From contig CAXXKZ010000016.1 in NCBI GenBank assembly GCA_963665545.2, positions 18,868 through 82,867 of the forward strand: DNA of 64,000 nucleotides. The letters are read 5' to 3'. Shown here piece by piece: positions 1 to 7,851 of the stretch; the first letter of the stretch is position 1; each line of letters opens with the position of its first letter. A program made the position numbers and the translations under genes. The DNA is from G963665545 sp963665545. Lineage in GTDB: Bacteria; Pseudomonadota; Gammaproteobacteria; Xanthomonadales; SZUA-36. A model generated the notes under the pieces. It did not search any database. It saw nothing but the letters and a program-made list of their open reading frames with translations, and was not told where the DNA came from.

Positions 1-1
1 A

Positions 2-301
2 GAGCCATTACACTTCACCAGGGCCCACAACACCTGGCTGGAGAATGTGTTTGAATTGGGCTTCCCAGCCGCGCTCGCGCTATTTCTCGCCATCGGGGGG
101 TTGGCGCTAACCTGCTGGCATGGTGTTCGCAGACGGCGTCGTGATTGGGTATTTCCCGCAACCGGTGTAGCGGCCACCGTTCTGGTCGGCACCCACGCGC
201 TGGTCGATTTCAGTCTGCAGATACCGGCGGTGGCAATTATCTATGCCTGCATCATGGGGGTGGCCGCGGCGCAGTCATACTCTTCGCATGTTAAAGGTTA
301 G
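2..301 (+). CDS. O-antigen ligase/polymerase-like membrane protein, C-terminal fragment
   Basis: The frame is open from the window edge, so only about the last 99 residues are visible. The fragment begins with an AHNTWLENVFELGFPAA-like stretch, which resembles the periplasmic-loop motif of Wzy/WaaL-type O-antigen ligases (HNTYLE..-ELG). Two hydrophobic segments follow (ALALFLAIGGLALTCW and a second around VGTHALVDFSLQIPAVAIIYACIMGVAAA), which fits the C-terminal membrane helices of that family. The GTG at 47 is internal to the frame and is unlikely to be the true start. The family assignment rests on this motif only, so a related polysaccharide polymerase is possible. Confidence 0.55.
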   Translation, partial: EPLHFTRAHNTWLENVFELGFPAALALFLAIGGLALTCWHGVRRRRRDWVFPATGVAATVLVGTHALVDFSLQIPAVAIIYACIMGVAAAQSYSSHVKG

Positions 302-472
302 AGCAGACTAACGAATAGGCTTAACAACTGCCGGTTGACACCCCACGTTCTTCAAAGCCCGATCATCGAAAACATGAATCGAATTCGATCGGCAATTCCT
401 CTGTCGTCCACTAAGACGTTCCATATCTGGATGATGGCATAAAAGGTCCAAACGCCGGCGATTTGACGAAGT

Positions 473-1325
473 TTACCAAGTTGACTGGGTGGTTTCTTCG
501 CCAGCCTTTTGGATGACTGGCATCATGGACAGCCAGATTCCGGTAGCCAGCATCAGGCAATACAGTGCCCGACTGCTCCATTGATCGACAAAGCCCCCGT
601 AGTCGAGAGCCTCCCCAGGTCTGGATTCGATTGAAAGACGATTGGCTTTCCAGGGCTTCTGAGAGCCGTGGCATGGCCAGCCCATTGAAATTGCCGAACG
701 TGATTGGCTGCGCGCCATAAACGTACAAGTCCATCAGGGCCCGTGCCCCCTGCCAGATTATCGCCAGCAGCAGCAATTTGATTCCTGCGAGTTGGGCAGC
801 CGCTAAGCTATGCCGGTTCATGCTTTCGTGGCGTGAGAGATTGCGCAGACCCTTGCCTATCGGCGTGGAGCTGCCGCCATAAACCGGCATCAGGTAAGAG
901 AGGTGGTCACTGATGCCCGACGCGCCCAGCCGTCCTTGATTGGCGTCTTTCATCAGATAGCTCAGGCGTCATGCAAAGTAGGCCATATGATTGAGAACCA
1001 ACAGGCCAGACAACTTGCCAAGTACCAATGCCCCCCAGACACCCGCATGGGTGCCCAAGACTGCATGATCCGCTATCCAACGTGGCAGGCGATTTAGCCT
1101 CCTGGCGGCAATAATTGCACCCACCAACAAAGCCAGGATGATCGAACACCACAAAGCGGGCCAGATCCAATTGATAAACAGGCTGGAATCGTTGATGCCG
1201 GACAGCCTAACTGCCGACGCGGGCGCAACCAGGTCGAATACCGTGGCGGCGGCTACCGACAGCAATTGCCGACGCCACTTCGGAATCAGCGCGACAAGCT
1301 GGCTGATTAGCCAGACCGATCGCAT
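473..1325 (-). pseudogene. Decayed multi-pass membrane protein, last gene of the lasso-locus leftward series
   Basis: Two open stretches (1325-969 and 953-411) lie in the same minus-strand frame, separated by one TGA at 971-969. The sequence reads ..HMAYFA-stop-RLSYLMKD.., consistent with a single nonsense change such as CGA to TGA. Further on, near 600-640, the sensible reading moves to another frame that ends at 473 and carries a hydrophobic helix (ALYCLMLATGIWLSMMPV). Together they make one protein of about 280 residues with at least four predicted membrane helices and a YLMPVYGGSSTPIGKG-like cytoplasmic motif. I do not recognise the family. It starts 57 bp after the sulfatase-fold gene and probably belonged to the same transcription unit. 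Sequencing error could explain one lesion but less easily both. Confidence 0.5.
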
Positions 1326-1382
1326 GGCTTCACCGAAAATGGAGCACGGCCAAGATACCCATTCCGTTGTTCGAACTTTTGC

Positions 1383-3101
1383 TCATCGCTCAACATAAGG
1401 GAGGTCATCCCGGGCGATCCATCCAATCCTTTTTCTCTCGAGACCGGAAACGAATCCGGAGGTCACGCCCATCGGCGTGGACACCGAATGGAACAAACTG
1501 GGGTGGTATTGGGACATCACTGCCTCTGGCGAGTATCCCATCAGCACCAGCAGGGTTGGGAACACTTCAAAATGTGAGACCCTGCCGAAATTGAGCTGGG
1601 ATGCGATCTTGAGTCTCCGACTCAGTTCTGGGGCTTCGGTGATTGCGAGCAGCGGGACCAGAACTTCGTTCAGAGTGGCTGGGACTTGTCTGCAGTGCGT
1701 TATGGTGGAACCATCTTCCATCAGGCTCTGGCCGTGATCGGAGGTGTAAATTATCAAGCTCTCCTCCAAATCGAGATCTTCCAGCAGGACACGAAAAAAC
1801 TCGTCGACCGACCAGGAAATTGCATTCATATAGGAATTGACCAGGCGTTCACGAGACGAGATGGACTCATCGGGCGCCATGGAAGGGGAGTACTTCGAAA
1901 AGTACGCGGGATACATTCTTGCGAACGGAAAGTGTGCCCCCATCTTGTTGACCACCACGAATTGAGGGTCCGAACGTGACAAAATGGTACGCAGCCATTT
2001 TGCGGCCTTCATGTCTACTTGATCGGGCGCCCCATCAATATTGATGTGAGAATCGATGAGAATCTGTTCCTCCTCTAGCATCAAGTTTCTCGATTTTTTG
2101 AATATCCTCCGACCGTCGATGAAGTTCGAGTGAAAGCCGGCCGCCTTGGCGTATTTCCAGATGGAGGGGTTGGTCAAGAGGTGAGTCTTGTTTGTGGTGA
2201 GCAGATCCGGGTTGGCGCCGAGGCGAAGAATCGCATTGCTCAATTTGGTGCACTGATTGGAGGAAGTGGCGAATCCGAAATTGACGATACGATGCTCGTT
2301 GTCGGTGAGATACGGAGTGACTCCGCGGGGTATGTTGAGATCGATGAAATCGCCTGCGATGCTCTCGTCGATGATTAAAGCAAGGTGGCGTACCGCGGGC
2401 TTGTTCACCGGTTTGATGCCCGGATCGGCCTTGTACTTTGATGACGGACCAGCCGTGGGCCCGCCCACCGGCCCGATGCGTCGATTGGACGTGAACCCTG
2501 ATGACGGACCAGGCAAAGCCAGAACGGCCGCAACACCTAGCGTATGGAAAGGCAAGGGCATTCCACGGGTCTGACTGCCGAATGTGCCCGCAAATATGAA
2601 GACAATCACAGAAATCAGGAAAACCGACACCAGGGGCACCACCGAATGCCAATTTTGGTAGGGACCCTGAAAGCGAGGAGGCATCACCATGCCGACCACC
2701 AAAACCAGCGTTCTGATCAGGGATGAGGCTATGTAAGTCCCGTAGAAATTGAGGACATCCTGTACAGGAACATGTGCGTTGAGCATCGCTTCCCCGGCCT
2801 GGACCGTCAGTCGGTTTTCAGCAATCGAGTAGTAGATATCTCCGATCAAGGTTGCAATTGCGATCGGAGCGATCCAGATCAGCCGGCAGAGTTTCGATGG
2901 CGAGAAGGCCACCAGCAGGATAGACCCAATCCCAAAGAACCATATGGCAACGAAAATGAACAGGTCCAACCAATCGTTCCTGGTTAGATAGCCCGATAAC
3001 CGTGCCAGCATTTCGTGGGTGGTCAGAAAGACCCCAGCCAGTACCAGAACCAACTTGACAACGAACAAGCGAGATTTGGTTTCGCTGGAAAATTTCAACA
3101 A
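1383..3101 (-). CDS. Sulfatase-fold membrane transferase (phosphoethanolamine transferase-like)
   Basis: The 572-residue protein has about five N-terminal membrane helices (roughly residues 10-180), a proline/glycine-rich linker, and a periplasmic alkaline-phosphatase-superfamily domain. The domain opens with HLALIIDESIAGDF and has a candidate nucleophile threonine in SSNQCTKLSNAILRLG. It also has an IIYTSDHGQSL metal-binding motif and a later TITHCRQVPAT stretch. This layout matches inner-membrane phosphoethanolamine/phosphoglycerol transferases of the EptA/LtaS type, which decorate lipid A or other glycans. It begins 40 bp after the TauD/TPR/ATP-grasp gene and looks co-transcribed with the RiPP genes. 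Whether it acts on the envelope or on a peptide product cannot be told from sequence. The substrate is unknown. Confidence 0.65.
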   Translation of the reverse strand: MLKFSSETKSRLFVVKLVLVLAGVFLTTHEMLARLSGYLTRNDWLDLFIFVAIWFFGIGSILLVAFSPSKLCRLIWIAPIAIATLIGDIYYSIAENRLTVQAGEAMLNAHVPVQDVLNFYGTYIASSLIRTLVLVVGMVMPPRFQGPYQNWHSVVPLVSVFLISVIVFIFAGTFGSQTRGMPLPFHTLGVAAVLALPGPSSGFTSNRRIGPVGGPTAGPSSKYKADPGIKPVNKPAVRHLALIIDESIAGDFIDLNIPRGVTPYLTDNEHRIVNFGFATSSNQCTKLSNAILRLGANPDLLTTNKTHLLTNPSIWKYAKAAGFHSNFIDGRRIFKKSRNLMLEEEQILIDSHINIDGAPDQVDMKAAKWLRTILSRSDPQFVVVNKMGAHFPFARMYPAYFSKYSPSMAPDESISSRERLVNSYMNAISWSVDEFFRVLLEDLDLEESLIIYTSDHGQSLMEDGSTITHCRQVPATLNEVLVPLLAITEAPELSRRLKIASQLNFGRVSHFEVFPTLLVLMGYSPEAVMSQYHPSLFHSVSTPMGVTSGFVSGLERKRIGWIARDDLPYVER

Positions 3102-3141
3102 AGGGCGCGACCAATCTGAGGGGCGCTAATTTTCGCAGAAA

Positions 3142-5367
3142 TTACGAGCAATCGGAATGCCCAGCGTGTCGCGATAGACGGCGTGTGATCATTTCGCCGA
3201 ACGCATCTGTAACAGCATGTGATGCGGGAGCGGTGTATGGGAAGCTCTCCGCATGATCGAAGTGGTGACGCATGGCGGCATTACATTCAAATACGAATAA
3301 TCGCCCGTCAGGGAGCACTGTGAAATCAATACCGAAGAAATCAAGCCCGATAATTTTCTCGATCCGTTCAAGGCGCTTCATATTATTCGATCCGATGTAC
3401 GACACCATATCTCGGAGGAAGGATTTCTCTTCTTGCTGTAAATCCGAATCCGTTTTCATTTTGTGGTAGCGATCGAACGAATGAACCATCCAGTCCCTGT
3501 GATAGGCATTCGTCACCGGATACCAGTTGCCGTCGATGCTGAACGCCCGCAACTTGTTAAACAGGCCCCGTTCATCCTTCAAATTGTGATAAGCAATTGC
3601 GTAGTACCTGCCAGGCCCATGACTGGCTAGGTAATTGCCAAATTCATTGACATCGGATATGAGCGCAACGCCAAGGCCTGTGTGCGTAGTTGTCGGACGC
3701 AGTATCATGGGAAATTGAAGCTCTGCCGCCCTCATGCGATCAAGCGGCCCATACAGTGCATTCCCTGTGTGCGAGAACCTGATAGTCTTCGGAAATACCA
3801 CACCATCCAAAGTGGAGAGCCGGCGGTAGTTTTCCTCTCTGGTTGTCAGCATAATCCGGGCGGGATGGTTGATGACTGGAATGCCCGGATACCGTTCCAG
3901 AAGTTTCACCAAAACCTCGAGTTCGTCTTCCATCCGTTCCGGCACTGAAAGAGTGTTCAAAAGCAGGTGAAATGGCGGGGCAGGGAATGCCAAATTGAGC
4001 GAATTGTCATAAAGGTTCATGACAATGACATTGACTTCTTCCCCGTTGAGTAGGTGTTTAAGTGAATAATGTCCGCCGCTTAGTCTGGCTACGTAGTCGT
4101 TGATACGCCTGCGCAACTTGCGGTCCCGGTTCTTCAAACCCCTCGTGCGCAGTATGACGGGAAGTCCGGCTCTCAAGTCCCCGCTCACCTGATAGGGTGT
4201 CACCGCAACAGCTTGTTTTAGCACTAACTCGGCTTTCTCTCGCTCACCAAGGTGCTCTAAGAGGCAAGACAGCGATCTCGATGCATCCAGGTTTTTCGGC
4301 ATCTGGTGTAGTACTTCTTCGAACGCGGGAACAGCGAGCGAAAACTGACCTTGCCTCAGCATAGTATTGGCGAATTCAATCAATCCCTCGGTGCTGGTCA
4401 TCGTTTGCTTGGAGAAAATACCTTTGGAGTTCATGAAGACAGCTTCAAAACAATCTGGCCCGGTTGTTTGGAAGTACGTATTCCTGTGCCTGACTCTTTT
4501 CAGAATACGTTGATAGATGGGGTTAAAACTGAGTTGTGACGTCGGAAAATCAACATTTGCGCGGAGCCGGAACAAAAGTCTGCCGCTTTCTTCAATAAAG
4601 GCGGTTCGACCATGGAGTGCCTTGTGATTATTCATAAATACCAGGTCTCCCGCCTCCAACTTGAGTCTGAGAGCAATTTCCGGGTCACTGACAGCCTGCC
4701 CAAGTTCATGAAGTGCGCTTTGACTTGTTCCGTCCAGCGAATCTTGCTGCGTGGTTGCCCCCTTACTAAGCTGGGCGTCGTAATAGGAAATTCTCTGGTC
4801 ACCCCTCCTGCCGGACAGTACGGGCTTGAACACGCCATCTGCAAATGGAAAAACTGGCTGGCGGAGGGCTTGAATGGTGGCCTTGCTCAAACGGCGCAGA
4901 ATGTCCTCAACTGGGACAATTAAAGTGTCCCCTCCCGACTGGTCAGCCTCTACACATTGCAAGCCCCACAGGTTGGGGGGTGATTGCAGCCAGGACGAAT
5001 CGGAATGCGGGGCGATGCCGGCATGGGTTTGGCTGTAGTTTGTGCCAACACGTCCAATGGTATTGATTGCCGGATTCACTTTTATTTCCGTGAAGGAGAA
5101 CCTGGCCCAAATCGATCTGCCACCGAGTAGGTGTGTAATGGCCCGGGCGAGCGTGACAACATCAGGCATACCATCTGCGCCCGCCGCCGCACGCGTACCT
5201 GAAATCACAATTGCATGCGGATACTTGATCAGTGCTGCAATTGTCTGCCTGGCAAGCGCTTCAAGATGACCATCTCCAGGATCAATGCTGACCTCCGGCT
5301 CGTCAATATGCAGGGCCGGAATGGTTCGTGGTCCGAGGTTTTGAGCTTGTTCAGTGCCGCGCCGCAT
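3142..5367 (-). CDS. Three-domain fusion: TauD/TfdA-type dioxygenase, TPR, ATP-grasp-like ligase
   Basis: This 741-residue protein has three parts. Residues about 15-285 form a TauD/TfdA-like Fe(II)/2-oxoglutarate dioxygenase with an HxD pair (H121, D123 in IAPHSDSSW) and a distal H252 with R254 (KALHGRT). Residues about 325-395 look like TPR helices (GQFSLAVPAFEEVL..). Residues about 440-735 resemble an ATP-grasp ligase (INHPARIMLTTREENYRRL, FPMILRPTTTHTGLG, RLFVFECNAAMRHHFD as the metal-binding end). Such a protein could hydroxylate a residue and form an amide or ester, but no substrate is evident. It lies 36 bp downstream of the HprK-like kinase in the same orientation, so a tailoring role on the locus's peptide is an inference. 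It appears intact, with no internal stop. Confidence 0.7.
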   Translation of the reverse strand: MRRGTEQAQNLGPRTIPALHIDEPEVSIDPGDGHLEALARQTIAALIKYPHAIVISGTRAAAGADGMPDVVTLARAITHLLGGRSIWARFSFTEIKVNPAINTIGRVGTNYSQTHAGIAPHSDSSWLQSPPNLWGLQCVEADQSGGDTLIVPVEDILRRLSKATIQALRQPVFPFADGVFKPVLSGRRGDQRISYYDAQLSKGATTQQDSLDGTSQSALHELGQAVSDPEIALRLKLEAGDLVFMNNHKALHGRTAFIEESGRLLFRLRANVDFPTSQLSFNPIYQRILKRVRHRNTYFQTTGPDCFEAVFMNSKGIFSKQTMTSTEGLIEFANTMLRQGQFSLAVPAFEEVLHQMPKNLDASRSLSCLLEHLGEREKAELVLKQAVAVTPYQVSGDLRAGLPVILRTRGLKNRDRKLRRRINDYVARLSGGHYSLKHLLNGEEVNVIVMNLYDNSLNLAFPAPPFHLLLNTLSVPERMEDELEVLVKLLERYPGIPVINHPARIMLTTREENYRRLSTLDGVVFPKTIRFSHTGNALYGPLDRMRAAELQFPMILRPTTTHTGLGVALISDVNEFGNYLASHGPGRYYAIAYHNLKDERGLFNKLRAFSIDGNWYPVTNAYHRDWMVHSFDRYHKMKTDSDLQQEEKSFLRDMVSYIGSNNMKRLERIEKIIGLDFFGIDFTVLPDGRLFVFECNAAMRHHFDHAESFPYTAPASHAVTDAFGEMITRRLSRHAGHSDCS

Positions 5368-5403
5368 TTATTTGTTCCAACCAGTTAGCCCGCGTTCTCA
5401 CCG

Positions 5404-6297
5404 TTAGTGGGGCTGTCCGGACACTTTCTCCAGAATGCGACGCCTGATTGTTCCAAGGTCACGGTAGCGCCTGGGATACTCCAGGCGATAAAAACTGATC
5501 AGGGACGTAAGACGGGATAGTTCTTCGAACTGCGAAGAAATGAGATCTTTCTCCTCGATGTCGAGCAGGAACGAATGTTTCACCAATTCAATCAATGCAT
5601 CCCTCGCCGAGATTTCGGTGATCGTTGTGCATATTGCCTCTTCGCCCAGAAAAAAGACTTGGCTTAGCCTCCTGGCTTGATTGCAGTACTCTATTTTTCC
5701 CTTGGCCATCAAGCGGGTTTTGGTGGTGTACTGAACCGGTGCTGCGGTTTCTGCATCTTTGCCGATCAAGGCTTCCAGGCTGTCTTCCCACAATCGGATT
5801 GAGGGATGTCCCGGAAGAATAAAGTATTCATCATCCTCCTCATACAGTACCAGCCCGTCATCGGTGATCAGGCGAAAACCATGGGTTGCGAAACTGACAG
5901 CGAGCGTCGATTTGCCCCGACCGGAGAGGCCAATAAACGCGGTGCCAGCACCGTTAATCTCAACAGTGCTGGCGTGAAACACGAGTTTCCGTCGCTTGCT
6001 TAGCGCCAGCGGGAGAACCTGGTTCAGGTAGAGATTCTGGACGGTCTCTTCGGTTATTCCAGGGGCCGGCCAACATTGAATGGTGAGCCCGTCTTTCGAT
6101 ACCTGGAAATCTGCCAGGCCGGGGAAACGCAACAAGTAACCGGAGGCGGCACGACAAAATTGCACGAAGGGAGAACCATCCGGCATTGTATTTTGGTGAA
6201 ACAGGCTGGCAGTTAACTCACGCTGCCGGCGAACACATACTACCTCCAAGGCATCAGTCAATTTCTTGCTGAGTTCATCACTTGTTGTTGCGACCAA
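5404..6297 (-). CDS. HPr kinase-related protein, candidate RiPP peptide kinase
   Basis: The 297-residue protein has an HprK-like P-loop, GLSGRGKST (residues 123-131), followed by ITDDGLVLY (acidic pair at 146-147). This is the usual arrangement in the C-terminal kinase domain of HPr kinase/phosphorylase relatives. The N-terminal 100 residues are not HprK-like. HprK-like kinases are known in lasso peptide clusters, where they phosphorylate serine of the precursor (the paeninodin type), and in PqqD-associated 'HPr-rel-A' systems. The gene starts 45 bp after the stop of the interrupted precursor gene, in the same orientation, so the precursor's core serines are the obvious candidate substrate. 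The reading frame is intact. Confidence 0.75.
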   Translation of the reverse strand: MVATTSDELSKKLTDALEVVCVRRQRELTASLFHQNTMPDGSPFVQFCRAASGYLLRFPGLADFQVSKDGLTIQCWPAPGITEETVQNLYLNQVLPLALSKRRKLVFHASTVEINGAGTAFIGLSGRGKSTLAVSFATHGFRLITDDGLVLYEEDDEYFILPGHPSIRLWEDSLEALIGKDAETAAPVQYTTKTRLMAKGKIEYCNQARRLSQVFFLGEEAICTTITEISARDALIELVKHSFLLDIEEKDLISSQFEELSRLTSLISFYRLEYPRRYRDLGTIRRRILEKVSGQPH

Positions 6298-6504
6298 AGG
6301 TGCTTGTTTCCAATGATATGCATCATTCTTAATCTGCGCGCCTCAACCGTCGTCGTCGCAGTCTTGTTCGTCAGAATTTGGGCGCATGCTGCCGTCGCAG
6401 TCCTCCTTGGAGCCGCCGCTTCCCATGGTTAGTTGTGCCATGAAGTGGTCCAATAGATTGTACAACCCAGTTAAGAGATAATTTATTTAACTGGGAGAAG
6501 TAAA

Positions 6505-6798
6505 TTGAGAAGAAGAAAAAAGTATTCAAAGGAGTTCAAACTGGATGCAGTCAGTTTGGTAGTCGATCAAGGTTATAGCCGTGCAGAAGCTGCCAGAAGC
6601 CTTGGGCTTAATAGCAATATGCTCGGTCGTTGGGTTTCAGAACACCGAGCTGATGGTGGGCAATCTTTCCGCGGGAACGGCAAACTCACCCCGGAACAGG
6701 AAGAAATCCGGAAGTTAAGATCGCAGGTCAAAAACCTGAAAATGGAGAAAGAAATCCTAAAAAAAGCGACGGTCTTCTTTGCCAAAGAAATGAAATGA
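6505..6798 (+). CDS. IS3-family transposase OrfA (helix-turn-helix DNA-binding subunit)
   Basis: The 97-residue protein has the N-terminal IS3/IS911 OrfA layout: RRRKKYSKEFKLDAV, a helix-turn-helix (SRAEAARSLGLNSNMLGRW), and a leucine-rich coiled coil (EEIRKLRSQVKNLKMEKEIL) for dimerisation. The start is TTG at 6505, preceded by GGGAGAAG. The run of seven A followed by G at 6759-6766 fits the A-AAA-AAG type slippery site used for -1 frameshifting into OrfB, and the -1 frame is open from there into orfB. The full transposase is therefore probably an OrfAB fusion protein. Confidence 0.9.
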   Translation: MRRRKKYSKEFKLDAVSLVVDQGYSRAEAARSLGLNSNMLGRWVSEHRADGGQSFRGNGKLTPEQEEIRKLRSQVKNLKMEKEILKKATVFFAKEMK

Positions 6799-7673
6799 AA
6801 TATTTGTTTGTCACCCAACACAAGAAGACCTGGCCAATCGACCTGATGTGTCGAGTACTGGGTGTCAGCCGACAAGGTTATTACCACTATCGGCGAATTA
6901 CAGAAGCCAGGCTGGCGGATCCGGAGCACCAGGAGATGCTGGACTGGATGAAGGATATAGCCGTTGCCAGCCAATATACCTATGGCCGGCGGCGCATGAA
7001 AAGAGCGATGAATGCATTGGGTTTTCCGATCAGCAGAACGAAGACCGTGAACCTGATGAAAGAAGCGGTTATTCAAGTTCGTCATAAAAAGAAATTCAAA
7101 GTGACCACCAACAGCAATCATAAATTGCCGTTATTTGAAAATTTATTGGAACGGCAATTTGACGTTGAGCAACCCAACCAGGTTTTTGCTTCAGACATCA
7201 CCTATGTCTGGACCCAGCAAGGCTGGTTGTATCTGGCTGTTGTGATTGATTTATATTCCAGAAAAGTTGTGGGCTGGAGTATGAGCAGCCGAATGACCGC
7301 ACAGCTGGTGTGTGATGCATTGACGATGGCGATCTGGTTGCGCAGGCCAAAAGCAGGCTTGATCCACCATTCTGACCGCGGATCCCAATATGCCAGTAAA
7401 GCTTGCAGGCGATTATTGAAAGCGCATGGCTTCAAAGGCAGCATGAGCCGAAAAGGCGACTGCTGGGATAACGCTGTTGTGGAGAGCTTCTTCGGCAGCC
7501 TGAAGCAGGAACGGGTGCACTGGCGACACTACCAGACCCGCTATGAAGCCCAGCAGGATATCCTGGATTACATATCGATGTTTTATAACAGTTACAGACT
7601 GCATTCGTACCTCAATTACAGAAGTCCGAATCAGTTTGAAATGGAAATGACAGAATTAAGAAAAGTTGCTTAA
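6795..7673 (+). CDS. IS3-family transposase OrfB (DDE integrase core)
   Basis: The 292-residue protein has an N-terminal HTH_21-like region (RVLGVSRQGYYHYRR) and an rve integrase core. The DDE triad is visible: first Asp in FASDITYVW, second Asp in HHSDRGSQYAS, and Glu in NAVVESFFGSLKQE. The ATG overlaps the end of orfA by four bases (ATGA). OrfB is normally made as an OrfAB fusion by -1 frameshifting, with the free ATG giving a shorter product. No stop codon interrupts it, so the transposase is probably functional. Confidence 0.93.
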   Translation: MKYLFVTQHKKTWPIDLMCRVLGVSRQGYYHYRRITEARLADPEHQEMLDWMKDIAVASQYTYGRRRMKRAMNALGFPISRTKTVNLMKEAVIQVRHKKKFKVTTNSNHKLPLFENLLERQFDVEQPNQVFASDITYVWTQQGWLYLAVVIDLYSRKVVGWSMSSRMTAQLVCDALTMAIWLRRPKAGLIHHSDRGSQYASKACRRLLKAHGFKGSMSRKGDCWDNAVVESFFGSLKQERVHWRHYQTRYEAQQDILDYISMFYNSYRLHSYLNYRSPNQFEMEMTELRKVA

Positions 7674-7851
7674 CTGGGTTGTATCAAATAGCTTGACCAC
7701 GTCACCACTGTGCCGTAGTTCACGAGCTCGGGCTTCGACCATGGCAACTTTCTGGACTGGTTTTCGCCGGACTCTGGCTCAGATGGACCCTTAATACTCT
7801 TCTCTTCGTACATTACTCGCACCCTTGTGTCGGCCATTTGCCGCATGATTG

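Larger units (their letters stand above)
6441..7704 (+). mobile_element. IS3-family insertion sequence, 1264 bp, inside the precursor gene
   Basis: The left end starts TGAAGTGGTCCAATAG and the right end, read inwards, starts TGACGTGGTCAAGCTA. The imperfect terminal inverted repeats run about 35 bp and share GTGGTC and ACAACCCAGTTAAG. CCA flanks both ends (6438-6440 and 7705-7707), the 3-bp target duplication usual for IS3-family elements. These boundaries are confirmed because removal restores the precursor reading frame. The element carries orfA and orfB in overlapping frames, transcribed opposite to the interrupted operon. It appears complete and potentially active. A shorter boundary suggested by a coincidental AATAG pair does not restore the frame. 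Confidence 0.92.
6343..7813 (-). pseudogene. Lasso-peptide-type RiPP precursor gene, split by an IS3 element
   Basis: The 5' part runs from ATG at 7813 to 7705 and the 3' part from 6440 to the TGA at 6345-6343. Deleting the IS (6441-7704) and one copy of the 3-bp duplication gives an uninterrupted 67-codon frame. The leader then reads WSKPELVNYGTVAQLTMG (residues 25-42). This fits the lasso leader pattern (Y/W)xxPxLxxxGx5TxG exactly, with Thr40 at -2 and Gly42 as core residue 1. The core begins GSGGSKEDCDGS, placing Glu7 and Asp8 where a lasso ring closes, and continues to an acidic C-terminus with a second Cys and a final Gly (26 residues). AAGGG lies 8 nt before the start. As it stands, translation enters the IS after Val36 and stops about 12 codons later. 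Confidence 0.85.

Noticed and set aside
6452..7691. AATAG pair as the target duplication with IS ends at 6457 and 7686
   Set aside because: With this boundary the precursor does not rejoin in frame. The TGAAGTGG/TGACGTGG ends with a CCA duplication give a 3-bp duplication and restore a canonical leader, so AATAG is a chance match inside the inverted repeats.
7742..7742. An alternative precursor reading from the ATG at 7742, continuing into the GSGGSKED core across a shorter IS boundary
   Set aside because: It keeps IS terminal sequence in the reading and lacks the PxLxxxG leader motif. The ATG at 7813 with the CCA junction explains all features.
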